This document shows, in pieces, positions 52,674-64,000 of a stretch of 64,000 nucleotides of DNA. The stretch is from Epiperipatus broadwayi (Eukaryota; Onychophora; Udeonychophora; Euonychophora; Peripatidae), in assembly GCA_028023455.1 (NCBI GenBank), contig JAQFVV010006830.1, positions 248,001 to 312,000 on the forward strand, in the 5' to 3' direction. The translations under genes and the position numbers were made by a program. The notes below the pieces were generated by a model. That model searched no databases and was not told the DNA's origin. It worked only from the letters and a program-made list of their open reading frames with translations. Positions within the stretch are counted from its first letter, which is position 1. Every line of letters starts with the position of its first letter.

Positions 52674-52748
<75 letters not shown>
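52650..52748. repeat. Compound (TC)n-(TA)n microsatellite
   Basis: About 26 bases of TC followed by about 71 bases of TA with one GA interruption. Confidence 0.95.
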
Positions 52749-52750
<2 letters not shown>

Positions 52751-53084
52751 TAGAATAGAAGGACTTGATAAAAACAAAGTCACTGAAGAAAGTAGAATAT
52801 AATCAAAAACATTTATAGTGTGCTGGAATTTTTGGATTGTCTTTGGAAAAGGGAAATTTGTATATTTAACATTATTCATCATAAAAAAAACATGGCAGGT
52901 CACATTGTATATTCTATTTAAGAACTTATAGTAAAACTAATTATCATAGGCAGTAAAGGTTAAAGCAAAGGAATTATAATTTATTATTATTTAAAAACAT
53001 TTAATTGAAACTGAATAGAACATGTATATATATATGACATAAATATGTAATAATTCTAATACTTTTTTTTAGTTTAAACCCTCT

Positions 53085-53555
53085 AATTTTCCAATGATTC
53101 AAGCAACGATGTTTAATGAAAAAATCAACAAATTCCTCTTATACATGCATTTCTGTCAATCAAATCTGATGTCTGCAACAGCTTGGAAAATCAGTTGAGA
53201 CTCCGATAAACACAGCGAGATAGTTTTTATTACATATGCTTGCAGTATTCAAGATAATCTTAAAACTTGAATGCATATTTGATTCAGTTTAATATTATTA
53301 GATAAAACATAGCTTTTAAACAAACCCATTTTAAACTAACATTACTTTTTAAGTAAACATTTATGTACGTTAATTAGTTAATTAAATATGACATAAATAA
53401 TTAATAATGTAAATGTTATTAATTTATATCCTCTATAGATATTTTCCTAATGTTTCAATTGGCAATGTTTGATGAAAAAATAAATTATTGCTGGACACAT
53501 GCTTCTGTCAATCAAGGCTAATTTCCTCAGTAGCTCTTAATATTCAACATGTGGT
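53085..53555 (+). repeat. Diverged direct repeat pair
   Basis: Two segments of about 110 bases, near 53085-53195 and 53440-53550, share the order 'ttttcc.aatg.ttcaa', 'aatgtttgatgaaaaaat' and 'cttctgtcaatcaa', and each lies near 'ttaattagttaattaa'. The family is not identified. Confidence 0.65.
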
Positions 53556-53941
53556 ATTTAATTAGTTAATTAATTACATATTAAAATCTTTACTTAAAAT
53601 CAAAATTAGTTAAATTGAGTTTTTTTTAAAGACTCTGTCTAGTTAACATTAAGGTGATAAAAAAAAGAGGTTTTAGTTAAATCATTGCTAAATTTGCATG
53701 CAAGTTTTAAGATAATTTTTGAACATTGTAAAGATTTATGATAAAAATTATTTTGCTACTTTTGTTGAGCCTCAATTGATTTTTCAAGCTACATATAGGG
53801 TCAGGTTTTATTGACACAAACTGTGTTTATCCAGAAGTTAGTTGATTTCTTTTACCAAATATTGCTACTTAAAACATTAGAAAATTTCTACAGAAGGCAT
53901 AAATAAATAATATTAGCATTAGTATATATATAGGCATGTAT

Positions 53942-54561
53942 AAAAAAATAAAGAGCCCTGCTAATTTGCTGTAACAAGCTTTATTGATAGATGCCAGCTA
54001 AACAAAGCATTTAAAACCACTTCCTAACCTCAGACCAATGGTTTCATCCTTTGGCACTTTTCAGTGAGACACTAGATCTAAAAATACCAAACCAAAGCCA
54101 GCATTTATCTAGAAGTTAACTATTAAGTAGAAAATCTGAAATTTTGAGACACCTAAATGTTTTCAAATCCAGCTATCCAACTTAAATAGATATATGGGGT
54201 TGAGAGATATTCAGCCAAACCATATACTAATAGCCTAGGCTATGGTTTGGCTGAATATCTCTCAGCTCCATATTGATATTTAAGTTGGATAGCTGGGTTT
54301 GAAGGTATTTAGGTGTCTAAAAATTTCAGATTCTCTACTTAATAGTTAACTTTTAGATAAATGCTGGTGTTGGCATGGTATTTTTAGATGTAATGTCTGA
54401 AACTACCTTAGCACCTCACTGAGGAATTCCAAATCATGAAATCATTGGTCTGAGGTTAGGGAGTGGTTTTCAAGATAGAGATTTTTAAATGCCTTGTTTA
54501 GCTGACATTTATCAATAAAGGTTGTTAGAGCAAACTAGCAGAGCTCTTTATTTTTTATTTA
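53942..54561. mobile_element. Long-hairpin (foldback) element of 0.6 kb
   Basis: The arms 53942-54224 and 54241-54561 are inverted copies separated by only 16 bases. Matching blocks include 'gagagatattcagccaaac' against 'gtttggctgaatatctctc', 'agttaactattaagtag' and the ends 'aataaagagc.ctgctaa'. The right arm is longer by about 38 bases because of an indel near 54390-54440. There is no coding frame. Part of the right arm ('cacctcactgaggaattcc') resembles the family B module near 55327, hinting at shared ancestry. No target duplication was found. Confidence 0.85.
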
Positions 54562-55049
54562 CAAGCTTAAAAACTGAGTCATGCGATATATGACTGATTT
54601 TTTGTTGAATATAGGCAAGCATATTTTATAATCATAAAATCAATACATTCTTACACTGTTATGTTTGCAGAACACCCTTTTTTTGGCTTTGCAAATGGAA
54701 AGTGAATTTATCAGTTTTCTTGTTTTTATAAAAAGGTATATTGATCAAGATGAACATTGAACCATATTCAAATGTTAATAAATCTTCATTTAATATAGCA
54801 AATAATTGACCTTTCCAATATGCTTCTAGTAATACATAATCACATAATAACATGCTTTTTCAGTATCGATTATGTCAATACACTATTTTCCATTGCCAAA
54901 CTTTATTTTTTTCAAATGTTAAATAAATCCATATAAATAAATACTATAGAATACCAACTAATCTAAAAACTTGGTCTCTCCTTAAAATCACCCAGGTTTG
55001 TAATGACATATTTTTATCAATTTCAAATATAACAAGTGTAAAAGCTATT
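54562..55049. other. AT-rich spacer
   Basis: A 64-codon minus-strand frame at 54659-54853 has no recognisable similarity. Confidence 0.45.
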
Positions 55050-55482
55050 AAGTCACTAAATATCATATGATCACCATTCTTTATGCTTACACAAGCTGTA
55101 TTCACAGAGCAAAAACACTCAATACAACAATATCACCCAGTGTAAGCCAGAGTAATCAATGGATGCAGAAAGGTTTGTGCATAAAACTGCTAGTTTCTAG
55201 CTTGTGACTTCCATAAATGAGGAGCCTTGGACCAGAGAGCACTCTCCAGCAGCCACATTTTACCATGTTAGCAAATTATAAAACATTAGATCTTAAGATA
55301 TAGTACAGTGCTTTCAGGTCCAAGGCTCCTCACTGAGGAAAGCCACAAGCTAGAAACTAGTCTGTGGATGTTAGATGAGTAGGAACTTCATAGGAATTTT
55401 AAGCACAAAACTTCCTGCATCCATTGATTTCTCTGGCTTGCACTGAGTGGCATTACTTTATGGAGAGTTTTATGCCTGTGAA
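55050..55482 (-). mobile_element. Family B retroposon, third copy
   Basis: Read on the minus strand it starts near 'ttcacaggcataaaactctcc' and ends near 'ggtgatcatatgatatttag', like the copies at 16.4 and 24.7 kb. Outer arms lie at about 55101-55180 and 55398-55482; an inner inverted pair lies at 55191-55245 and 55315-55362 ('gctagtttctagcttgtg' against 'cacaagctagaaactag'). It shares the middle module 'ccagcagccacattttacc' with the 16-kb copy. Possible flanking duplications are poorly conserved, so it is older. Confidence 0.75.
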
Positions 55483-57331
55483 GTGCAAAGATTATTGCAT
55501 ATATATTAATAAATATGTTAGTGAATTATTACAGATTATTTAGATTAGAATTTTAAAAAATCTATCAATGTAAAAAATTAAAAGTAATATATCTAGCTAT
55601 ATTTTATGTATATAAAAATAATAATAAATCTCTACTTTAGTAACATCTAGAATAAGTTTAAGTAGTCAATAATTACAAGATGTTAGCACATTTGAGTACA
55701 TATCTTCAGACTAGCTTCAGATTTAAATCCTTTATTGGTGAGGCTTGGGAATAAAATCTGGTATCAATGCCATCCTTAACTCCATTTTATTATTTAAGCT
55801 AAAATCTTGAAATTTCCAATTAAAACCAGACAGTTATACAGAATTTGATTTCAATATTTCAGAACAATCAGTTCTTTACTAACTGTAGGCATATTTTTCT
55901 CCCTGTTATAAACATTTAAAATAATAAAATCATCGTACTTACACAGTATACTAGAAAAAAATTCTCTGTGATAAGGATGTGGATATACATTAGTAATCAC
56001 TGATTTACTCAAGTTTACTACAGATGGCATTACAATAAAATACTATTTTTATTATATCATACATTGTATAATTGACTCGTTATTATTATTAACATTGATA
56101 TTTATAAAATAATAATAAAAATTGGGAAAACTACAATACATAGATTTTGATCTAAAACCAGATTTATATAATTAATCAAACAGACAGTTTTGTGGTCAGA
56201 TTTTTAAGGTGTTTGAATAAAATTTATAACTGTATCATTTCTAGTTTTGAACTCCAAACCTTATGAATAAACCAGAATCAGTATGCAAATAAAACAGAAA
56301 ATGCATTGCAATCTTATAATCACAGACACTATAGAAGACAATAGAGACTAGTATCACTTTATCATATATTGCCTAAGCTGAAAAGTTAAAGAGTTTGTTG
56401 TCATTTTATGTATGAAATTAATGAGTTAGTCTGGAATGAAGTAATAGACTAGGTTATTGCTCCTAATGCAGATGTTAAAAAGATAAGATAATCATGTAAT
56501 AATTTATTTTGTATATACCACAATTTGTTAAAGTTACATACTAAACTTATTAAAACAAATCCTTTCTAGACTAACGTTTAACTTATTTAAATAAATAAAA
56601 ATGTTAGTGTATGTTTAAATCTTAAGATTATGGATCAACATGAGATTAGTTTCAATAATATATAAAAAGTAAAGTGGGCTGCTGAATGTTTATGTAAAAA
56701 TCAAATTCTATTCAATATTATCAAGGGGCGGAAATTAGTTTAGGGAATAATTAGCATTAACATGTAGAATTTATTATATAGCCAAGCTTAAAATAGATGG
56801 CTCTGAAATACTGACCCTAATGCATTTATGTAATTATGTCATAAAGAAATTTTAAAGACATTCTAAATAATTTCTACAAGTGTTTAATAATATTAGATAA
56901 ATTATAGGTTATTATAAATAACATATCTGAAATCTAACTACATAAATAAAGTTCAATTTCAATTATTGAAACTTGGGTACATATAAACTGACTAAAAAGC
57001 AAATAAGTAGTGGTAAAAAGTATTCTAAAAATAACTTGCCACAAAAATGGTACTCACATTTTTAATCATGAATCATGTAAATAGAATATTATATATCAAA
57101 ATATATTTGATATTTTAGAGTTTTGTAAATGTATTTATTTAATTATTTATTAATAAAAGATTATTATGATGTTAATATTAAAGTAAGCTCAAATCACATT
57201 CATAGCAATTAATTGTCATTTCATGTAATACAAATGAACTTCAATTAACATATATTATAAATGTTCATACATAAATTAAATGTAAACAGAATTAGTAAAA
57301 TATGAAAATACAATGCAATGCTTTTGTCAAC
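55483..57331. other. AT-rich DNA, no gene recognised
   Basis: No frame or repeat with recognisable identity. Confidence 0.5.
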
Positions 57332-57628
57332 TGTAATCACATCTAGAGTTCAAGTCAGAGCTAAGTGAATTTTAGATTTTTTAAAAAGTTGTCCTAAAAC
57401 CAATCCAGCTAGACACCAATATTGGTTGGCCAATAGGCTCTTAGCTAATATAAGATAATCTGAGTTGATTAGGTGATTATCAGTGCATTGAGTATAAAAC
57501 TATAAATATGACTATAATATGGTGCTACCTTTTCTGTTGGTGATATGGTAAGGATATCTTTGTTTTACTGTATCTAAAATATAAGATTACATTTAGAATG
57601 TGACACTTCCATCCAGAAGTTAATTACA
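57332..57628 (+). mobile_element. Possible LTR
   Basis: The segment begins TGTAAT and ends ATTACA. It contains several CCAAT boxes (57412, 57431 region) and a TATA-like 'gtataaaactataaatatg' near 57490, in the same order as the solo LTR at 31.3 kb; the 12-mer 'ggccaataggct' is shared between them. A TGG lies four bases beyond the end, where a primer-binding site could sit. There is no target duplication, no second LTR and no pol sequence, so this is only a candidate. Confidence 0.3.
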
Positions 57629-58195
57629 TTATGGAGACCCAAAAACTCTGTATGCAAAACAATTATGTTATATCTTTTGAATATCACAATTTGGTATGGT
57701 TATCAATGCAGTTAAAATCATTGAATTAAATCTGTGCATAGAAGTAATTTCAAGACACAGGTAAAATTATGTTTAAAAAGTTAGAATTATTATATCAAAC
57801 TAAGTAATATATTTATAAATTTATATTGACTTAAATGAAAGCTAAGGAAATTGTAAGAAAATAGTGAAATTTATGATTGGTAGAATTTTTGTGATAATGA
57901 ATAATCAATTTGTTTAAAAATATATATAAAAACTGCTAGAATTAAATTATTTTATTTAGTACAGTATATGGATTTGTTTTTTAGTCAGCTTAACTATTAA
58001 CAAAATCTCATAAAGGTATCTGTAGAGATTTCAAACAGCTGATAGATTAACCAGGAGATGAAGTTCTTCAATTTTGTCTCTGTATCCATTGACTTGAATG
58101 TAACCAGCTATATATTACAGTTTTTATTTTGATACAGTCAAAATGCCAGTAACTGTAATTGCATTTACAATGCAGATGACTGCAACACCTTTGAA

Positions 58196-58440
58196 TTATC
58201 CTAAAAAAATAAAGTCAAGTTGAGTGTTTGGTTATGGATGGAAAGAAAATTTGCTTGAAATGTTATAGTATGACCAATTTCTAAAACAATTCTTCTATTG
58301 CTGGAAAAGTTCCTTGGTTGAATATCCGCAAACAAATCTTGATTTGAGATGAGTCTTGTTAAAACTATAACTTGAGTTATAGCCAAGTTTGGTCTCTTTA
58401 ATAAACAGTTATTATTACTGTTCTATGAGGCAACATCTTT
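58196..58440 (-). other. Unclassified open frame with balanced composition
   Basis: On the minus strand about 75 codons are open between two stops, with 'LTRLISNQDLFADIQPRNF' and 'SSNRRIVLEIGHTITFQANF'. The composition is unlike the low-complexity frames nearby. A 'ttattaaag' acceptor-like and a 'caaaggtg' donor-like sequence flank it, but the frame hits a stop before the donor. I do not recognise it; it may be an old exon, a transposon scrap or chance. Confidence 0.25.
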
Positions 58441-61400
58441 TCAGATATCTGGTTGAAAAAGTATTTGAAAAAATGAAAAGCCACGGCAGGGAAATAGAAT
58501 GGTAAGCGAGGAATATTTCTAGAAGAGATATTTGTGCAACACATAATATATAGAATACGGACTATAAAACATTTTATATAACATCAACCACCCATAAATG
58601 TAATGTTATTTTTGAATACTTTATTATTAATAATTTGTGGATAGTTTGTTGCATATTTAAAAAAGTTTCAAAATAGAGAATAAGAAACTGAAAGTTATAT
58701 TTTAGATAACTTATTCACTATTTAGTCACTCCGATTAAGGTATTAATTTAACTAAAATTAATTAACGATAAGGTATAATTTATATTTTAGAAGCAGCAAG
58801 CGTACATGAAGCAAATGTTTTGTTTTTTTACTTTTTAAATGCTTCACAGTTATGCTTATTTTTACGTTGATAGGTGTACACACATTTTTAGCAGGTCATA
58901 TATAACTAATAAAAAAAAGGATTCAGATACACCTACCACTCAACACTCCTCTTTATAAAATGAACTAGTCAAATGTTTAGTCTGTTAGTTTGCAATGATT
59001 TAAACAGCTGGCAGATAGGAGTTTGACTTTCCAATCTCAAACTCATAGGTTACTACTCAACAACTTTTTATTCTGCACAAGAAGCCCTTGTCTTTTTGCT
59101 GTTTTCTTAGAAAAGTATGACTTTAATTTGAAGCGCATGCACTAAAATAGTGCTGATAAAATGCTAAAATTAATTGATTTTTTCGGATTATTTTTTATAT
59201 AACAAATTTCATTGGATATCTGTATATTTATCGAAGTGTTGAGTTTATACACATAAATCATATATATATATACAAATATTGTTTACATACATCTGTAGTA
59301 AATTTATCAGTGTAGATAAAATTAATGATGATGATTTTCAAAAAGAAAAAGGAGTTGCATTTATTTGATTCCCATGTATTAATTATGTAATACATTTCCT
59401 GTTTAATTCTTCTTATTATAATTTTTTAACCTTTTCATTTATTTGTACTATTTTATTATTATAGACCTTTGAATGGTCAAACTTATCTGCTAAACTTTTA
59501 AGATCATATTTTTTTTATTTTTTTATTTCATCTTTCTAGACAAAGTATTAAAACAACAAAGATAATATTTAAATATATATGCTTTATGTATAATGCCCAT
59601 TTGCAAACATCACAGATAATATTCTTGATGTGAATCGTTATACTTATTAAGCATTATGTAATAATTATTAAAATTTATTATAATTTTTTTTTTAATTTTT
59701 ATAAATAAGTCGGTCCAGAGTAAAAGGAATCGTGTTGATGTTTAATTAATCGTTAAGGATACAAGTATTAAAAGTAAGGCGTTGGTAAATTTACTTTGTT
59801 CCACGAATAATTTGAATAGTGGCATTTTTATACATAGCTTTGTCATACGTGATAATATATATATAATTTTTATTTGTATAAGAGATGTGAATTCCTCTTC
59901 TTACAAATTTGTTTTATCTGAGAGATGCGAATTCTTCTCGTGTAGCTATTTTGTTTTTATGTAAGAGATGATAAAATTATTTTTATTATATGTTAAATGA
60001 GAATGTACATGAATACATGCAGCTGTATGTTTATTTTGCTTTTGCTACTTTATTAAGTACACCATTACTTGTGATCCTAAATTAGCTCGTTGAGAAGCTC
60101 CCTATATATTATTTTGAATAAGTAAATAAGTTTGATGTGTTATTACAAAAAGAAATTGTTACCTGTGAAATACGTATAAAACTATTTTCCAAATTAGTTA
60201 TTTATTTTATTGATAAATAATTATAATACTGTTTTATATAACCCTAGTTAAGATTTTTTCAGCTTATGGACAGCCACGCGGAATATCACTTTGGATTTTT
60301 TTATATTTATTTTTAATACTTTGAAAAGCTGTAGTAACTTCCTAACGTTTGTTATTAGTAATGATTATATGAATTCACTTAAATGTCAATAAAATGTATA
60401 TAACTTTTAATAAATTTGGTTTCGTGTATTTTCTTTATAAGATCACACATACTAAATTCGCTATAGCATTTTGATATTTACCCTGAGATACGAAATTCAC
60501 ACACACCAACATTTTCTTTTGCTGAGCCATATTAAATTTCTATTAGATAATATAACATTGTAATATAAAAAGGGAAAGAATGATGTTTACATCAAAAAAA
60601 ATTCTAGGATTATTTGTTAGTTATTTTAAATACATTTCGGGATCAATAAAGTATTCCAAAGGTCCAAACCTATTTTAGTCAACTAATAGTAAATATCAAA
60701 ATTCTAAACATATAAGATAAAATTTATTTGATCTAAATAAAAGACCTTTTAAAAGTTATTATAGCATACATCTTAATACTTATTTTCTCGTGGATTTTTA
60801 ATATTTCTGGTTATTATAACATATTTTAATGGTTATTCTTCTTGATCTTTAAAATTTCTTGCTATTATGTTTATATATATGTCTGCTAATTAATAATAAT
60901 ATTGTGTGACGGCAGGTTTCAATTGTTTATGTAATCACATTGGAGCTCAAGAGGTCAAATTCAACTTAGTTAAATTGGCGTTTCCTTCATATGAATACAT
61001 CCCCATTTTAACAGTTACTTATATTCATTTGATTTGTATAAGAGTATATTATAATGAGAGTAAAAATATTAGTTATTGTAAATAAATATTGTTTTTTCTA
61101 TTTATATTGTTTTAAAACTTAGTGTCATGCTTTCTCATTTTCATTCGAAATCTAGATAGAAATAATTGCCACGCCCCCTGAAAAAACCATATATTTAGCG
61201 GAACAATTAATGAAAGTATGCTGTTCTCACGATTTTGTGGCCAGAGGGCTTTTTAAAGGCATTCTTTTGGTAGTGAAATTGGCATTTAGAAATATTTATT
61301 CTATAAAAATCGTTTTAGATGTACTGTGATATAAGATGGACAGAAATCTAACCAATCGACTGTTGAGCATCATCAATATCAATATAAGAAAATACTGCCA

Positions 61401-64000
61401 AATTAGGCTTGATATATATAGTATATATTGATTGTTATCAATCATGCTTAAATGTATGGTGAAAGGGATCAATCTTAGATTATCAACATTTAAAAAGGAG
61501 ATTTCATACAATATATCACAAAAAATGGAGGAATAAAATTATTTTGGTTTAGACTATAGCAATAAAGATACCACTGATCCCCACCCCCAAAAAAAGACAT
61601 AAAACTTACAATATGTGAGCAAAATTCAAACTATTTTTTTTTTTTTTGCAAAATACAGATATACCTAGAAAGGTACTGGGATGAACACCTGTTCAATTTA
61701 TAAGATTATACAAAAGGTATATTAAAATATCTATTTATATATAGTCAAGAAGTTAATTTAATAACTAATATTAAAGCAGTCGTTTCTAACTATCCAAAAT
61801 CATATAATTTTAGGGTTAAAAAATAAAATTAATAAATTTCATCAATAATGATTGAAGAATTCACATTAAATAAAGGTGGATGACTTTTTATTAGTAATTT
61901 ATATATATATATAGAATTTGCATATAATTGATTTTAATTAAAATATTTGACCGGATAATAAAAGAGTGGAAGAATAAGAGTAATATTTGTATAAAAATTT
62001 AAAAATTTGCTCATTTTTCAAATTGATTAGTAGGAATTAATTTCAAAGTTTAAAAATAATGGGCCTACTATTTCTTTTTTCTGATCTTAATGTTTTTAAA
62101 ATTTGAGTTCCCCAACTGTATTTTAAGAAAGAAATAATGAGGTTTTAAATTTGCAAGACCATCACAGATTCAATACTATCATTCTGATTGATGATTTCCA
62201 TTCATGTGGACATGGAAGTGATTAAATCCCTGTGAACACATGACTTAATGCAAATGAGATATTCTTCAAACTACAAAACTTGCTGTGTCAGAAATATATA
62301 AATTATATATTTATTGTACCATGGTTTATGACTGAATTTTTATTTTTAAAATATGTAAAAGTTATTAAACTTTATTTAAGCAATATTTATTCATTTTTTA
62401 TTTATCATATACACTTAATGTATTTTCATATATACATATAGGGTAATACTCAAAAACTATTATTATATACTGCGCTATATATAAATAGATGCTATTGGAT
62501 ATTTGGCAATTTACATTTCTTCATAAATAGCAGCAAGGTTGACATTTGCTATAAAGCTGTCAGGGTTTAAATTGTATATAAACATGTACAATTATACATA
62601 TTTTCATTTATTCTCATAAAAAAATCTATAAGGTAGTAATTTGTAGACTTTTTAAAGTTCCAATTTGTCTTTAATCCTAACTTAATAAATATATACGTTG
62701 CTTTAATTTCAAACAACTTTAATAAAATTATTACACTTTGATTTACAAGTGTCTAGTTTTCTACACTCATAACTTTAACTTCAATGACTTCAAATAAATT
62801 TATTAATGATTATTATTAGTTATTTATTTAACTGGATATTATTTCTAAGTTAGATATAAATTTTAAATCTCCTTAAAATTAATGTAACTAGTTTTTTTGT
62901 TTTTAGTTATATACAAACACATGGAATATTTTTTTTTTAATCTATAACATATTTTAAGATAATCTTATAACCTTAATTAATTTACACATTCTTGAAACAT
63001 ATCTTAAAACATACTGATTCACAAGATGCACTCTTTAATGTTGAACTAGCATTCATCATTTCCCAAGATTATTATTTGTTTTATATTTATCAATACCAAA
63101 TGCTTGAGTCTGGCTTATTTATATATAAATTTAAGTAGAGAAAAAGGTGGGAACCATATTTTTCTAGTAAAATCATTGCTTTGTATTTTGAATCGAGAGT
63201 TACCTTGTGCAGTCATTATTCCATCAGGTTGGCTGTTATATAAGCATTTTTAAGGCACATCTGTCAAAGGTTTCAGCCTTTCACATTATTATTATATCAT
63301 CTGCTTGCACTTAATAAATTAATATCAAATTATGATAATTTAAGTTACAAGGGTCATACTTTCTGCACTTACAACTTTGATAATATCCATTTCAGGTAAA
63401 TACTTTAATGATTTTTATAATCATTTATTAGGTTAGAAATTGAGGTCTATGCATCATATTTCATTTTGTGTTATTTCCTAGGTAGCTCTGTATAATTTCA
63501 GATGAAACTATAACATGCTTATATATAATAGTTGGTTTCATTAAAAAAATATTAAAATTGTTGATTTTCTCTTATAATTAATTATTATGAAATCAGAATA
63601 TCATATCTACTAAGTTGACCAAATAACAACGAAACCCATTACAACCCAGATGTAAATTCAGTCTTATTTATAAACTGACTTGTTCTAGTTTTTATGAGAA
63701 TATCAAGTATTTATTTTCTTTAAAGCCCAAATTGTCATTAAAGCAAGCATAATAAGGTCTGAACCTTATTATAATTAGCATGTTGTGTTAAAAATATTGT
63801 TCTATTGCTTATTTTAATTTTATAGTATTAATTATAATAGAAGTTTGATCATTATTAGCATTTTATCCATTAATCAAAGCTTATTCTAAAATTTTATTCT
63901 ATAAAATTAAATCTAATTTTAATAAGTTATCAAATTGATCAATATATAAACTAGAGTTTAAATTCAAGCTTTTATAAAAAAATTAAATTCTCTTTAAAAA
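58441..64000. other. AT-rich DNA with no recognised gene or element
   Basis: The last 5.5 kb holds short low-complexity frames only. A three-unit worn repeat ('gagatg.gaattc' with about 48-base spacing) lies at 59878-59970. Confidence 0.5.

Overview
The window looks like intergenic or intronic DNA from a large, repeat-rich metazoan genome. It is very A+T-rich by eye, has long di-, tri- and tetranucleotide arrays, and shows no operon-like or dense gene structure. Nearly every stretch with coding character belongs to a retrotransposon or DNA transposon, mostly decayed. I found no complete host gene, no tRNA or rRNA gene and no CRISPR array. The lineage cannot be fixed from the sequence alone; the mix of RTE-type LINEs, Penelope-like elements, mariner and tRNA-like retroposons fits several invertebrate groups, such as molluscs, arthropods and flatworms.

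Layout. 0-6 kb: a foldback element between two (TA)n arrays (about 0.96-1.6 kb), then a 5'-truncated RTE-type LINE (copy 1, 4.04-5.89 kb). 8.3-10.2 kb: a minus-strand LINE of a different clade with an intact YIDD motif and a C-terminal zinc knuckle. 10.5-10.6 kb: a weak candidate host exon. 11-14 kb: a (TTA)n array and a very long (ATCT)n array. 15.9-19.0 kb: a heavily decayed endonuclease/RT LINE, interrupted in its endonuclease region by a 502-bp retroposon (family B) with 13-bp target-site duplications. 20-31 kb: mostly featureless AT-rich DNA with LINE and Penelope scraps, a second family B copy with a perfect 13-bp duplication, a pogo/Tigger-like MITE and a compound (TA)/(GA) array. 31.33-31.97 kb: a clean solo LTR with TG..CA ends, TATA box, polyadenylation signal and 5-bp duplication. 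32.8-33.75 and 38.36-38.99 kb: two loci of a tRNA-like retroposon (family A) in head-to-tail partial dimers on opposite strands. 39.8-42.9 kb: RTE copy 2, split by a mariner element and a further insertion. 44.0-45.8 kb: two Penelope-like GIY-YIG fragments head to head in a large palindrome between (TA)n arrays, each with a hammerhead-ribozyme-like fold at its outer end. 46.15-49.45 kb: a nearly full-length RTE LINE (copy 3). 50.6-51.2 kb: a fourth RTE remnant. 53.9-55.5 kb: a 0.6-kb near-perfect hairpin element and a third family B copy. 55.5-64 kb: almost featureless, with a possible second LTR near 57.3-57.6 kb.

How the parts work together. There is no host pathway visible. The functional logic is that of mobile elements: RTE proteins (EEP endonuclease plus reverse transcriptase) copy themselves and probably mobilised the short family A and B retroposons; mariner and pogo-type transposase moved the TA-flanked elements. 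All autonomous copies seen carry stops, frameshifts or catalytic-site changes, so the region reads as a graveyard with layers that can be ordered by nesting.
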